This document shows, in pieces, positions 24,961 to 39,500 of a stretch of 64,000 bases of DNA (position 1 is the stretch's first letter; every line of letters begins with the position of its first letter). The DNA lies in assembly GCF_030463535.1 (NCBI RefSeq), contig NC_132893.1, forward strand, positions 28,336,782 to 28,400,781. The letters are read 5' to 3'. A program made the position numbers and the translations under genes. Origin of the DNA: Salminus brasiliensis. Taxonomy: Eukaryota > Chordata > Actinopteri > Characiformes > Bryconidae. The notes below the pieces were generated by a model. It saw nothing but the letters and a program-made list of their open reading frames with translations. It was not told the origin of the DNA and searched no databases.

Positions 24961-25165
24961 TTTTACTATTTGGATGTAGGTAGCAGCAAATTAAAGCAAA
25001 ATGTCTGCACTTCATTCTCTCCAGTATGCTGTAATAGAAGCTATGATCTCAAAATATTTGTTGATCGTCTAAATGTTTGTGGTTTTGGCTGTAATATTTC
25101 ACAACTACGGAGTTTTATCAATATCGCCCAGCACTGTTTTGACTGCTTTTCCTTTTCTTCCTCAG

Positions 25166-25260
25166 ACTGTCAACGACGGGACTGTGACTGAGTTGTGGAA
25201 ATGGCCTCCAACAACACACAGCGTAGCTACTCCATCATACCATGCTTCATATTTGTGGAG
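25166..25260 (+). CDS. plppr1: plppr1 exon 2 (35 nt of 5' UTR, then codons 1-20)
   Basis: The acceptor is a pyrimidine-rich run ending ctcag at 25,165 and the donor is gtaagt at 25,261. Coding starts at 25,201; the start has G at -3 and G at +4, a good Kozak context. It encodes MASNNTQRSYSIIPCFIFVE, the cytosolic N-terminus and first part of TM1. The exon ends in phase 0. Confidence 0.95.
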
Positions 25261-27526
25261 GTAAGTTTCTTGGTATAAGAAGATATTAATTAGCAGCAGT
25301 GTTTTTCGTTATTAGCTGTTAGTGTAGTCGCTGGTCTTAGGTTTGCGCATGTGTGAACACCGTCATCCTCACCTCTTTATTCGCTGCACACTAGAAACTG
25401 GGTTGAAGGCATCCTCTGTATTTCTGAGACATTGTTCACAGTGCTGGCTGGGTATTTAATTAAAATTTCCGTCAAATCCCCTTAATCATTGAGAACTGCC
25501 TGACGACACTTCAAAGCCTTTTTCTCACTGAGACGAGCGCGTTGCCTGCTCACTTCTAACTGGGTCTCCTGCCCAATATACACCCTTTGCTGTGTTGGTA
25601 AAGCCTTGAACAGTGCCCGCCAAATACCCAAAGCTGTATAGCTCTGATACAGAAGCAAGCTTAGCTAGCTTAGCCTCCTGCTAGCGCAGTGTTTAAATGA
25701 ACTTGAGCTACAGAGGTGGATTAAGTAAGAAGGACACATTGGCATTTGCCAGACCTCTGGATGTCCTCTGGAACACACACAAATAAACGTACACATACAG
25801 ACACACATACACTTTGCCACACACACATCGCTGCAGTTCCCCTTTGACTTTTAGCTCATCATTTTTGTCCCAGATTTTTGACAGCTAACTAACTCACCAG
25901 CTGTCAGATGCCAGCGGTCTTGTCCTTTTATCACCCAGAGGAAAATTGAGCCGTTTCACACTGGCAGGATATGGCAGGACTGTCCTACTGCCAGGCTAGC
26001 AGTAGCAGGGCATGAGGAAGAAACAAATTGAGGTAATGTGTATGTATGTGTGTTGCCACTCATGAGGGTTAGGTAAGGGATTGTGTCAGATGTGACTAAT
26101 ACACACACACATACACATACACCCAACCTGCTGCTTATTACCCAAGCCCCCCCCTTCCTTACTCTGTGACAGCAAGAGTCGTGTTTTGCTTTCACAGCCT
26201 CTGACAAAACGGCTGTGTGCTTGTCTCCCCACTCATCTTCATCTTCTCCTCCTGGATCTGCTTATTATGGAGCTCTGAAAGCAAAACACTGCTAATGAAA
26301 ACATGATGCTGCTGAAAAAAATGTTTCTGATGCTTTAGAGGTGTGCAATGTGGCATAACAGTATTCTTCATCTGATTTTTCCAGCTTCAGTGACCGTGAT
26401 GTTCTCATAATTTGCATAATACCAAATCATCAGCTATGTTAGATTTTTTTTTCTCAGTGAACAACCTGCCACATTTTTAGTTTACCCCCTTTTAAATGAT
26501 TGTGAAATTGAATACTTTCCGTACCGTACATCCCTAGAACCCTCGAATCCAGTATCCTGTATCGAATCATGGACTTAATTTTATAAAAGGCTCCCTCATC
26601 AGAGGTTCAGAGGTTTCTTGTTACCACAGCATTACAGCTTCACCCCCTTTACACACAACTCTGGGACTGTGAACAATAATCACATTTTAATAATAGTTAA
26701 GAATAAGGACGTTTCTGAGCTGGGCTTGTTTGTGTTTCGTAATTGGCCGTCCACAGTCTGGTGCTCTGAAGAGGACTCGTCTAGTTAGCTCACGCTAGGC
26801 TTCTAAAGTGTAATTCGGTTCACTCTAGCGCTGCATGTGTAATGGGATTAGGAATGTAATGGGAATCCATTCTGTCCTTAACCATGTGTTTAACAGAAAC
26901 TCATATCTTATGGTTAAAAATTCAGTCAAACTTGCAGGCCTGCTGTTCATTCATTTATTCTATGGATATTGTTCGTCTGAATCTTGGGTCGTTAGTATGC
27001 CTGTCACTCACTTCTTAACGATGAACAAAGTAAAGACCTGCCAAACACACTTGTGGAATTTGGGTCGCTATGATGCAATGCAATGCCAAGACTAAAAGCA
27101 GACATAATGAAGTCTACAGCACGACATTACACAGCCGGTTTCGTTCACAGGCTCACTCTCTATACTGAAGAATAATCCTAGTTGTGAAATGGCTTCGTAG
27201 CTGAAAACCTTGCTCAATATGGTGACATATGTTAGTTACCTTCCCCTCCAGTGACTTACTGTGCAGGAGGCTGGAGGCTGGCCATTTTCTGGTCCTGCTC
27301 TTCCTGTTCCTGTGGTCAATGGCTGTGCCAGTTTACTGTGAAAACTGAGCGTGTGTGTGTATGCTTTTCAGATCCACAAACACACACAGCCAGTTTCCAG
27401 TTTTTAGCATGCAGGTTGTTGGTAATTTTGCAGTGTAATGCTGGAGCAACAGCAGCTCTGTGGGCTTTAAGGTGCTTGTTCTGATCCCACAGTGGGCATA
27501 TAAGGATGCCATCTACTCATCACTGT

Positions 27527-27566
<40 letters not shown>

Positions 27567-30500
27567 GGGGGCAAGGTAGGAGTGAAGTAGTTGATGTGGT
27601 AGCACCTCAGAGAAACCTGCGTTTTTGGGTCAGCTAACTTTTGTTCTTGGTATGTAGCTGTAGATTTTATTAAACCACACTTAAACAGCCTCTAAATTAT
27701 AAAGCAGCCTCTTACTAAAAGAGGGATAGTGCTATCGATGGGTAACAGGTTTCTAGATGTGATGTTGGCTGTGTTTCTTCCTGTGAGGTAGCAGTGTTTG
27801 AATAGTTTGAGCATAATAGCCTGCTTTTAGATGCTCATTTTAAGCCTTGGGTCGACTGCAGGTTTTGCCTGATTTGAGTCTCAGTCTGGCAGAGTGTGTA
27901 TGGGTTGGATCTAGCATGCAGGTTTTGTGGCAGTCAAAGTCAACAGTTGGGAGACAAAATTGAGTATTGAGCAGGAGGCCTCCTGCATGCATTTCAACCA
28001 GTAGGAGCGTATTAAATGTTTGCTTTTTCTTGACCCAACTCTGGACGTAATCTCGCACTGTGTACCTTTAGGCTAGAGGCAGCCTGAGGCATTTGTGGCC
28101 AGAAGGTTTACTTAATTATCATTTACATTCCCTTTGCATGCGTAAATGAATATCTGTGTTTCAAACAATGTAACCCTCACTGCCCACATATTTCTATGTA
28201 TCTTTTATGTTGGTCATGGATGTTGAACCATATATTCACTTGAGGGCAGTTCAGAGTTACACACGTTTCTGACAACAACGAACATGGCGACTGTTTTGTT
28301 GTAATGGTTTGCCCTTGTGCCCCAGCGATGTCATATAGACCTCGTATAGATATTTGAAATAATTTTAGTAGTAGGTCGGTCAGGTTCTTATTGTCTTCTC
28401 CAAATAGGCTCCTGCTTTTAGCTACACTGTCCCATGATTCCCAGGGGTAATGCTCCATTCCGTCAATATCCATAAGCTTTTAGAGAAGAGTACAGAGAGA
28501 AGGCTCCATTACCACTGAGCATAAATGAGCCTTTAGTAGGTTGCCAGTTCAATCCCTTGGTCTGGCCAAAACTAAGGGCATAGGGAGTGAAGGTTTTTGG
28601 TTTGCTTGAGCGAGGTACCTAACCCCCAATTTCTCCACGGTCACTGATGTGACTGCCTACCACTATTACCTTCCGCTATTAGGGATCTCAATCTGAAGAG
28701 GTTCCACCAAGCTGGTGAAGAAAAATGGAGAGCGCAGAAGCATGTAGCATCACATAAAGAAAACATACACATGTGGCAAAATAGCATGAGTGCTAGCGTC
28801 TCGACAATGCACCAGGTAAAAATAAGGATGTCCTGATCCGATTTAGTGGATAGGGGCCAATCCAGGCATATTTGAATGGATCGAGTATTGGCTTTTTTAA
28901 TCCCAGTTCAGTTCAGAGTCCTTTTTTAACCACAGTGTTTGGAGTGGCCTCAAGGTGCCATTAACAGAAATTAGGGAGTGTTCTCAGAAGGTAAATAAAG
29001 GAGTTGAGTCGGCAGTGTAGAGCTATTTTACAGTGGACACCTTTCTTTGTTTTAAACCAGCACTCAAGAGCGTATTTAGAATCGAGATGGGCTAATGCTA
29101 ACGCTAATACACACGCTATAGAAACCCAAATATGGCCGTTCTATAAAACAGTTTCACATCAGCAGTCGACAAATAATAATAGATATCAGTCCAGAGTGTG
29201 TACCACTACACACAGACACAGGAAGTGATTAGACTGCAGTGCTGTAAAGGAGCTGGGAGCTGATTGGTCAGGGAGGAGAGTCGGACTGAAGTATTACACA
29301 CTATATTTTAAGAAATGACTCTACTAAACTAAATCAGTCAGTCTAAAATGTCTAATCATAGAAACTGATAGTAAAAATAATGGGATTTTCATGAACAGAT
29401 TAAACAGCAGTTCATCTTGGCTAAACTGTGGGGCTGGATTATTTATACACACACAAAGATCGGATCTGTATTGGCTGCCACTCAGCATTAACAGACTTGG
29501 ATGGGATCGGGGCACAATATAACCTGTTTGTGACACCTTTAATTAAAAAATAACACCCTCTGATCACTCCTCACATCCTGTTTCTTCTTTATGGTTTTAG
29601 CATAAATTGCAGTGATTACAGCAGCAGCAAGTTGATATACCTCATGGTTGTTTTGCTATTCAAGTGTTCTAGTAAGGGTAGAGTGTGTGTGTGTGTGTTT
29701 GGTTCAACAGCAATCTCAGTTGTGTAATTTGTGATCTCAGAACTGGCTTCCCAGACAAAGATTAAGCCTAGTCCAGAATGGAGATTCAGGATATTGGACA
29801 GTAAATTACAGCTGGTCATGAGACAGATTATTTACTTTTGTGCACCTGAGAGCCACAGACAGCACATTAAAGTATCCAAACTGATTGTCACTCCATCATT
29901 GCCAATTCAACATACTATTTCCTGTGATTCTAGCCTAAGCACGACTGCTCCCTCGGTATGACCGCCTTGGAAAACAGCAGAGAATACTCTGTGGCTTTCC
30001 ATGCATAAATAAAATGGATGGGGAAAAAATGTGGAGTGATGTATAGCAAGCTGCTGAGGTGTCCCTTTCTCAATACTGACAGGCTCATACCTGGACATCA
30101 CCCCTACACCCATACCATCTGCTGCTGCCTTGCATTTCAAATGGACCAGCAGCTTGAGGAAGAAAAGAAAAACTTGGAGTGGAGCAGCACTGCAGCACAT
30201 GGTCCTGAATAGATTTTTTTTTTTACTTTTGAGACGTTTCTTTTGAACTGCCATGTGTCTACAGAACCTGCCAACGTTGTGCACTTCTCTCTGTTCTTTG
30301 GGGAAAAAGGATGTAGCATTGGCTGACCATTTGTTGCTGTAAGGATGGATCAGGTTCAGTTGTTGATATGTTTTTATGATTCTCTTAGGGCTTAGCGAGT
30401 CTACTCATAGATTCACATTGTGTAATCTAAAGTACTGTGTGTTTTCACATGTACAGAGCTGTTAATCAAGCCTTTCACATAGGGACGAGCGATAATGCAT

Positions 30501-33500
30501 AAAATTATATTAATTACAGTAAAGCTCAAAGACCACACAAACACAGGGCTCAAGTGACTCACCAACCTTTATTTTAACTGACCCTCCACCACACCAGTCC
30601 TCTAATGGGTGGGGCTCGAATAGTCTCAACACGTGCAGAATTTTTCACTAGTCTCTGGCAGCTCAGACTTTTATGCCGGCACCTTTAGGGCAGTGTAGAG
30701 TGGTGCCATGGGCAGGCCCACGGCTTTCTACCAATATGCACTACATCCAGTGTTCTGATAGTATCCACACATTTAATAAAGCACCCAGATGTAAGTCTTG
30801 TTTTAGGTTGTGAGGTGGGACTTTCATGAATCACATTTATGAGCCTAGAACATATGTGAGAATCATCGATTGCCCTCTTTTGGACCACCCTTTGGAAGGT
30901 ACTGACCCTTGCATATGAGGAACACCAAAGGTGTCAAAAGTATTCACATTCATTACTCATGTAGTGGTGTAGATACTAGGGTTTAAAAAGACTTTTACTG
31001 AAGTAAAGGTGTAAAAGTACTGGTTTCAAAACTACTTAAAGTAGAATAGTAAAAGTACTGTACAGAAAACAAATGCCCAAAACTTATTTCGCGCCTTAGG
31101 GGTCTATAGTGCACTACCCCACCTCCCGAAAAAAAATTCTAAAAGCCATAATGAGGATAATGTTCTACTAAAATGTTCATGTTGAAAAATGTTGGGATGC
31201 ACTAGGCTGCCTGTTTTAGCTGCATATCTGCCCATTGCAAATGAATGCATTTAGGAATTTCAGATCTATTAAAGGAGCATCTATGTGTACTATTGAGCAT
31301 TTTCTTGCTTCCAACACATTACCTTCTAAAACTAACTGTTCCCTTACTGCCTAATGTGTAGATCCCACCCCTTAACAGATGCAAATGTAACCAGATAATC
31401 TGTGTGGTTCACTTCACCCATCAGTGGTTTTTAATGTTATGGCTGAAAGGTGTATAGTGGATAGAACCCAGGCTAAAAATAATAGTTTGTGTGGCCTGAT
31501 GTCGACGTCCTCCCTGTGGGTGCAGTGCATCCGCTCTGCCCGTGTTTCTCCTCTGCGTGAGTGCAGCCACGTTTTGTTCCTGTAAGGTGTGAAAGCAGAG
31601 TGTCTTCTGCTCACGCTGCCTCAGCTCTCCTCAGCTCTCGCTATAGTTCAGCCATTTCCCTCAGAACAGCTGCGCTCCAGTGCACAGAGTGAATTATTTA
31701 TCCCCAAAATCTGCTCTCCAAACCCACAGGCCCCTCAGTGCTGCTGTTTAGCCTCCACAACCCTGAGGCAGATGGGAGGGGAGTGTACCACGAAGATACA
31801 GAAACAGAGAAACTGATTAGCGTGGAGGCATGAGATTAAGACGTGACACCGCCTGGGTTTGTTATAGGGGGTGTGGAAATGCATCCGGGCTTAGAGATTC
31901 GACTGCACCAATTTTTGAGTGGTATTAAATTATTAGATTGCTTTTATTACTTATGTTATATAGATTTAATAATCAATATCGTAATATAATGTACAAAAGA
32001 AAAAAATGGCCACAATAAAATATATTGTCTTTTTTGAACTAATGTGTAAATATTTCCTGCAGTCATGTTTGTGTGTTCAGTGTATTGTTATGAATACATT
32101 TTTAACTATTTTTATTAATTATGGGATGCATGGGGATTTTATATCATTAATTTGACGCCAATATCTGCAGTCTATGTTTAGATAAGACCAATATTTCAAA
32201 CCAATGTTTGACCCTATCAGACAAAGCATCTCACGGTCTTAAAAATAAAGTTTCCTAAAGTGTTAGGTTTGATCTGTGGTGTCGTTTAAGATTAAAGAAC
32301 CTCATACAACCTTCAAGCATAAGGTAAAGGTTCTATACACATTGAAGGATTTCCCTAGAACTGCACATCCAATCCAAGATCCATGTAGGAACCTTTATTC
32401 TTAAAAGTAAAGGAAATTAGGTTCGAGTTACACCTTAAATTACCTCTGTAAAGGTTCTATGTCCAATATATGTTTTTCCTACATCACTTCAGGAACCTAT
32501 ATTTTTTGAGTGTCAGATGTTGGATCTTATATGGTTTAAGATAAAAAAACCTCAGCATTAGGTAAAGGTTCTTTATCTTTAAAGCATTAACGGGTTTTGC
32601 TAGAACTCCACGTCCAAGCCAAGTACCATGTCCATGTCCCCATTCCCCCTCTTTTTCAAGACTGTGAGATATTAGGTCTCATAGGGTTAAGGATATTTTA
32701 TTGAGCTTAGAAGAGCAGGATGTTTAGGTGTTGCTGGATTACTGCACCAAATATTTTATCTATTTTATTTGTTATCCAACAGATGATGCAGATATGTGTT
32801 ATTTCTCTGTAATGCTAATCCAGAAAGATTTAGTCCCATTTTGTGCAATATTTTTTTTTTCTGCTTTGGCAAATACACAACAATCTAATATGGGAATTTT
32901 GATACAGGTTATCCAAGCCAAGCCTGGAGGTTATGGATGAATGTGCAGTACAGCTGACAATGTTTAGTTATTGCCATTGCGGTTTATGCATAGCTGGACA
33001 ATGTGAGACTGTCCAACATCCAGTATCCAGTTTATTTCCCTAGAGGTGAATGCTGAATGCTTTCCCCCAGTTCTATCTCTCTTTCTCTCTATAATATACA
33101 TTTCACCCCTCTGCCTTCATTTCTTGCATGCTCAAACACTGACCCCTGCTGGAAGAAAATGTGCTGCACATGATCTCCTTATTCTTGTCCATTTTATTTC
33201 CCTTCCTTTTCTGTCCTCCTTCCTCCACACTTATTTTGTAGCGTACTGCTTATTGAGGTGTAGCTTTAGAGACATCTGAATGAGTCCCACATTGTTGAGT
33301 TACAGCTCTAGACGGGGTCATAATTCTCTGCCATTAAGCTCCCCTGCTGTTCCAGAAAACGTAATGTGTTCATTACACACCCTCTGCTGGGTCGTTATGG
33401 TGTACTACATAATGAGAGAATGCTTTGGAGGATATAATTGGAGGGGTGGGCTATATTTTAGCACAGATAATGTGCATTCAAAAGCTGAGGGTTCTGATTA

Positions 33501-36500
33501 ACAATTATTATACCTATAACTATTAGTATTCATATGAATTCTGTTGCAATTTTAGTGGATTAGGAAAGCAATCTAGGCTTTTTTAATATTGGAGAAAAGA
33601 AAAGATCTTCCGTTTTGAGCAGCTGAATCTAAAACCAAACCAAATGTTGCAAGCTGGTAATCCACATTTGTCTTTTAAGCTTTAGCGCTTGTACAAGAGT
33701 GCTGTGGGAAAGGGTGTAGTTAGGTCAAACACCTCCAGGCAAACATTAGAAGGGCTCTTCCTCCTGCACATTCAGGCAGGGGGGATTTGGAATACTTCAA
33801 TGTAAAAGTCTATTTTTTTCTGTCTGTTCAAAGCCGGGCTTATATATCACACATTTCACTCCGAGTACTCCAGACTGGAGTGCACATCTGCTCGAGTAGA
33901 CTGGGCTTTCTAACCCCCTCGGGGTTGTAAGAAGACGTTAGTATGTCCTCTGTGGGGTTCTCTGTGAGGACATTTTGTGTGATTAATGTATGTATGTGCT
34001 TGCTTATGGCACAATAGCCCAGTGTGTTTTGGCAGGGTAAGATTTGTAGAGACTCAGTGATCTCCTTGATGGTATTTTGAACTTTATGTGTTTGGTACTT
34101 GTAGTACTACCAGGTGCAGATGAACCACTTTGCATGTGTTATTGGCATCAAATGCACTTGATCAGTTTATGGTTGTCTTGCCATTGTCTACAACTGGCTG
34201 TTTATGCAGTACAATCCAAACTAATGGCAGGTGTAAACAGACTCATAGAGGCTATGAAAAACTATTATTACGGTGTGTTATGAATGTTAAACATTTGCAA
34301 AAGAAAATGATTAAAGGCAAAAGAGGAGGAAAGCTTGAAACGCTGGTAAAAATAACACGATTGCATGGTGGCAAAAAGGCCTTAATTTACACCGATTAAT
34401 GTGCATTTTATACAGTTATCATACAGTGGTTGTTCACAGAGTCTGTAATTAGTGTAAATCTGTTTGTGACATGCAGTTATACAGTGTTGTACAATTACTG
34501 ATTATATCCATGATATACACAGAAGAACATTTGTTATTGTTTTTATAAGGATAATATTATTCCATACATTATTGGTATATTAATAAGTCATCATATAGCA
34601 CTCACTATACTATTTTGGGGGGTCTGATTGTAACCCCTGATAAAATCAACCACTTTCCTACCAAGAATTAATTGGATTAGAATTGAAAAAAACTTTTCAA
34701 AAAGAAAAGAGATTTTCTTATATTTCTGAAATAACAATAACAATTCTCTCATATGGAGTTTATATTTGTATTGCAGAGTCCAGTGAGTGCTAATGTTAGG
34801 GTTTAGGAATAGCAACTAAGTGTGTGCAGGTTTAAGAATAGCAACTACTGATTTGTTGGCAAGGCATGAAATCTCCTCATGGTCATCTGCACAGTTGAGG
34901 GAACACCTATTTGCAGTCGATTTCATCACCTGCGCTTATGCAGACAGATAGCAGATGATGAACCTGCTCAGCACTTTTTAGTTTCTGTAGCTTTTGTCCA
35001 AGCCAGAACATCTCATTAGAATACATTAGTTCTGCTCACTATCCTGCACAGATTAAGGCAAAGTGAAATCATTTTTAGGGCGCTGGTCTGAGGACTGGAG
35101 AAAAGGTGCTGGAGTTCTGCTCATCAGAATTTACTCTTACTGCCAATGGCTTGGATTACTTGGTCACAGCAGATTATAAATAATTGAATTCTAAATGAAG
35201 TCCAACTGTTAGAGGTGGAGTAGTTTGTGAGTCCCAGATTGGTTATAATGACCATCATATGAAATGGAGTGAGTTACCTGACATGACTGCAAAGAATTAC
35301 TTCTGACTAACGTTTTACTTTTTAGATTTTGTTTTATGCTCAGGATAGTTTTGTGGATTTTATACCAACACATGGTCATTAAAACTTCCAGGCTTTTTCC
35401 CCACACTGTTATAATTTAGGAACAACACAGCTAGTTCAAAATGCTTTGCATGTAGTTACCTATTAGTAATACTTAGGGTGTAATAAATAGGGATGCACCG
35501 ATCCGATATTAGGAGCGGGTATTAGTCCTGATATTAACAAAATTAGCTGCATCTGTTATCGGATAATAAGACCGATCCATAGAACCGATCCTTTCACTTT
35601 AATTTGTTGGTGTAAAACTGCACTAAATGTACAAATAAATAAATAACACATAGATATAAGTTTACTAAATTGCCATTTGTCAGTTTGTTATATAAAGTTA
35701 TGTTTAAGTCAATCCTGATGCCTTAAGTCTCTCCCACCTGGTGAGGTATACAGTTTATTAATTCAGCAATGGTATGGGACTGGTATTGGGTATCGATCGA
35801 TATGCAAAGTTTATGTATGCATCCCTAGTAATAAGTTACAGAGCATGAGGAGTTCATGTAGAACGCTCCATAAACAAATTTAGGAAACTGCATTTGTTTA
35901 AATTGAGGATGAACAGGGTATTGGCGCTGCAGTATTGGCATTTGCTATATTGATGTTGCGGAAGGCTGCAATACAAAAGTTAGTTCTATAACAAATAGTT
36001 ATAGTGTATGCTTGAAGCTTCATAAACCGCCGCCTGTTCCAGATCTCTGGATGCTATGGCATCCCAGATAAACCAAGGCACTCATGATCCAGCAAATGTG
36101 TACGGATTTTGTGGGAATATTGCATGCCTCTCATATCAGGGGTTCACCAGTATGTTGCCATTTCTTAATAGCACTATAGATCATATTTTGCTCTGTCAGG
36201 TGCTTGCATGTGCTCTCCAAAGTAACGTTTGTTTGTTTTTATTCTGAGATCTCTCCCTGACTGCAGTTGGTCTGCATCCAACATTTGTTTGTTTTTTGAG
36301 ACAGACAAACAAACCTGACCTTCCTGACTGTATTTGGTCCCAGGCCCTGCCTTGTTAAGTCTGAGACCTCCCTTTGATTGTGATTGGTCCTAATCAATTC
36401 TTTGTTTGGTCTGAGAACCAAGCTGTGATTGGTTCTAATTCCCACCTTGTTTGATCTGAGGCCTCCCCAGACTGCCGTTGGTCCTCATCCACCCTTTGTT

Positions 36501-39500
36501 CCTTTTGAGACCACCTCCTTGGTCCTAACCCTCACCTCGTTTGATCAGAGACCTGCTCCAGACTGCAGTTGGTCCTCATCTAACCTAACTTTTTTTGAGA
36601 CCACATCCTAACTGTGATTGGTCCTAATACTCACCTTATTTAGTGCAAGACCTCCCCCTGACTGCAGTTGGTCCTAATGCAAACATTATTTAGATCTCTT
36701 CCTGACTTTTGATTGGTCCTAATTATCAATTGTTCTGAGACATCGCCCTGACCTCTGTTTGTCCACATGTTGCCTGCACCTCTACACAGAGCGGGTCTCA
36801 AAAACATTAAGTGAGAAAACACATCGAGTTCTTGTCAAGTAATGGCACAGCAGACAGCCCGTTCAGCAGTTGTTCAGTTTGATTTAGTTCTTTTGTCATT
36901 TGAAGTACCCTGCTGACTTTACACTACCACAAGATTGCTTCAGCTGTTTGCTCTGGTGTCTAATGTCTGCGGCTGTAAACGGGTGGTGGAGGTTTTAACA
37001 AATGGTCCAATAGAACTAGCACACCGCCACCATGCAGTTTTAATGAGCCAGACAGATGCTGTGGATGTTCTACCCCTCTGCTTTAAGGAAGCTGTACTTT
37101 TTCACTGCTTGGCACTTTGAATCTTTGTAGTTTAATTGTGTGGGAAGTGCAAGTAAGCAGGAAGCCAATTCAGCCTTCTGTGACATTCTGCTCCGCTCCA
37201 GAAGTGCTGGAAAGGGCCTTGTAGTAGAAACGGCTGACCTGTTGACCGGTGCACAGTGGTGTCAAAAATCGATCCAAATACTTGTTGGCTACTATAGTAA
37301 TTGGCAGGTTTTCTGTAGCGGGAAAGAGAACGAGAGAGGGAGTATTTAAGAAAAAACATTGCTATACTTCAAGTGAATGACACGGCGCAGTGATTGTAAT
37401 TAAGCTTGTTTAAAAAGTCTATGGCTTCGTTCACATAGACAGTGAAGTGGGCCAAATCCGATTTTCTCCTCTTTTTATTGTGGCCTGTGTTTGACATTTG
37501 TCTAAACAGTTCACGTTGCTTGTTACCTCGCTGTCCTGCCACTAAAACCTCCTTCCCTGCTGTAATCCATTTCCTCTGCTCATTAGTGAATGTCGAATAG
37601 AATTGATGTAAAATCGCATGAATTTCAATCTGGCTGTTCAATATTTCAATATTTTACAGATGCCGTTGAGGATATGAGGATTTGGGTCACTTTTACCTGC
37701 TTGTAAACGTAGCCTAATTCAATCGTAGAAACAGCACAGAGTTTAGCACTGCTTTGTTTTAAGGGTAATTTGTTAGTTAGTTGTTGTGCTTTTTGTACAC
37801 TATTTTAAAACAGTTAACTACAACCGGTTTGACAATCCTTTACTATTTTTTATGGCAAATCTAACAAAAATATGACCTACTCTTTAGGTCTGAGGTTATC
37901 ATTGCTAGCATTGTCCCAGGTTTGCATGGTTGGTGAGACCAGTTGATGATAATGCATTGTACGGTATTTTGCCCATCCAGAGACCACAGAAACACGTCCA
38001 CAGATAGACGTTGGACAGGACTGTGTGTACGGCTTATATAATGAGACACAAATTAGATAGAAGTGCTAATAAACTGTATAAACTGCTGTTTTTATTACTG
38101 TTGATGTGCTGTGTAGCCATCTTGGATTTGGAACTCTGGGTTCTTGAGGCTCTCCCAACTTTCAGAGTAGGAAATCTAACTCGTTGCAGTTTAAATTTCT
38201 GACTTGGAACTTAGAAATTTTGACTAGACAGTATTGTACCAAGCAATGTATCAAGCAATCAGGCAGAAAATATGTTTACAGAAAAAAATTCTCAAACAAT
38301 CAACTCTAACTAAATTACATATATTATAGTTAATTGTCAGGTACTGCATACCCATACTGTCAGCAAAGGGTACCAAATGATGTAAAATAACTGAAGAAAA
38401 ACCAAGTGAGAAATAGAAGCATCACTATTTTACATAGTGACCTATATTACATAGTAGATATATAAGACTCGTTTTGTAAGGAATCTATTGTCTGAACTGA
38501 AGAACAAGCCATATATACTAAATGTATAGAGACAAAGAGATGTCATTAGATTTCATTAGATAGCAAAGATGGTGCTCGTTTTACTTGTCTACAGCCTTTA
38601 GAAATTATTCATATTGTGTAAGATGAAAGCATCTTTTATTTCTATAACACCCTTATTTTCACATGTCTCCAATTTGTTTGGTCCTGGTGTATTTTGGACC
38701 CTGAACTGGACAAAACACTACCTGTAATGTTGTTTTTCATTTTGTAGTAAAAGGCGCTTTTTCTGTGTGCCAATACATTTATTTAAAAGACTAAAATGTA
38801 TTTCCAACTTGATTATATCTTCTTATTTTATCACCACATGCCCTATTATGTTTTTTCCACATGTGGTGGGTAACATGTGCATCTCAGCGGAAACTCTGCA
38901 GAACCACTTTTCTGCGGTCGCACTCATGAAAGTATTAAACGTGTCTCATCCATTTGCCATGAGCTTCAAAATGAAGGCATGTTTTTTCCTGCTCAGGAAA
39001 TGCATACAGTGTCATTAATCAGCCATGAAGTAGAGCAGCCCTCTTTTTTCACATTGTCGGGAGTTATGTAACATATTACTTTTTTTAAAAAGGGATGCCT
39101 GTGGCCCTTTCTACAGGAGCCGTTCATTAGCGGAGCATAGAGAAAAGGTTTTATGTAAGCCTTAAAGCAGTGTTTCAGAGCGAGGGAGAGAGTGGGGGAG
39201 GTTAGGTGGGTGGGGGGCTGAAGACGGTGCTTGTGATGGTTTTGTTTGGACTTAATGTTTTGCTGCCCTGATTATCTGAAGTTTAACGCAAATGTATGGA
39301 GGAAAAGTCATGTGCTGGGGAAACTGTCATCTGAAAACCATGTACCGTGTTTTAAGGTTTTCACACTATTTGAAAATGCTGGCTTGCTTTCGCATTGTGT
39401 GAACATGTCATGACATATGAACCAATAACAACTGGCTCAAAATGACTTCAAATTAATTCAGACCATTTCTTGTTTACAGTTGGTTATCATGGCTGGTACG

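Larger units (their letters stand above)
9283..25165 (+). other. plppr1: plppr1 intron 1 (15.9 kb)
   Basis: This AT-rich intron has no convincing coding exon. It contains a roughly 350 bp direct duplication (10,555 and 11,115), an inverted-terminus element at 11,575, a hAT-like fragment near 12,000-12,205, a Tc1-like derivative at 15,285-15,850, a TTCTTAAAAA-family element at 17,510, a possible repeat at 18,995 and another at 22,280. Between these I see only unassigned sequence. Confidence 0.8.
25261..39479 (+). other. plppr1: plppr1 intron 2 (14.2 kb)
   Basis: There is no convincing extra exon. It contains a TG microsatellite (27,528), a SINE (28,490-28,690), a possible hAT element (28,805-29,515), a nested Tc1-like copy (30,690-31,455), a MITE pair (32,230-32,690), a near-intact hAT MITE (35,488-35,827) and a minisatellite (36,240-36,780). 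Other parts are unassigned AT-rich sequence. Confidence 0.8.
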
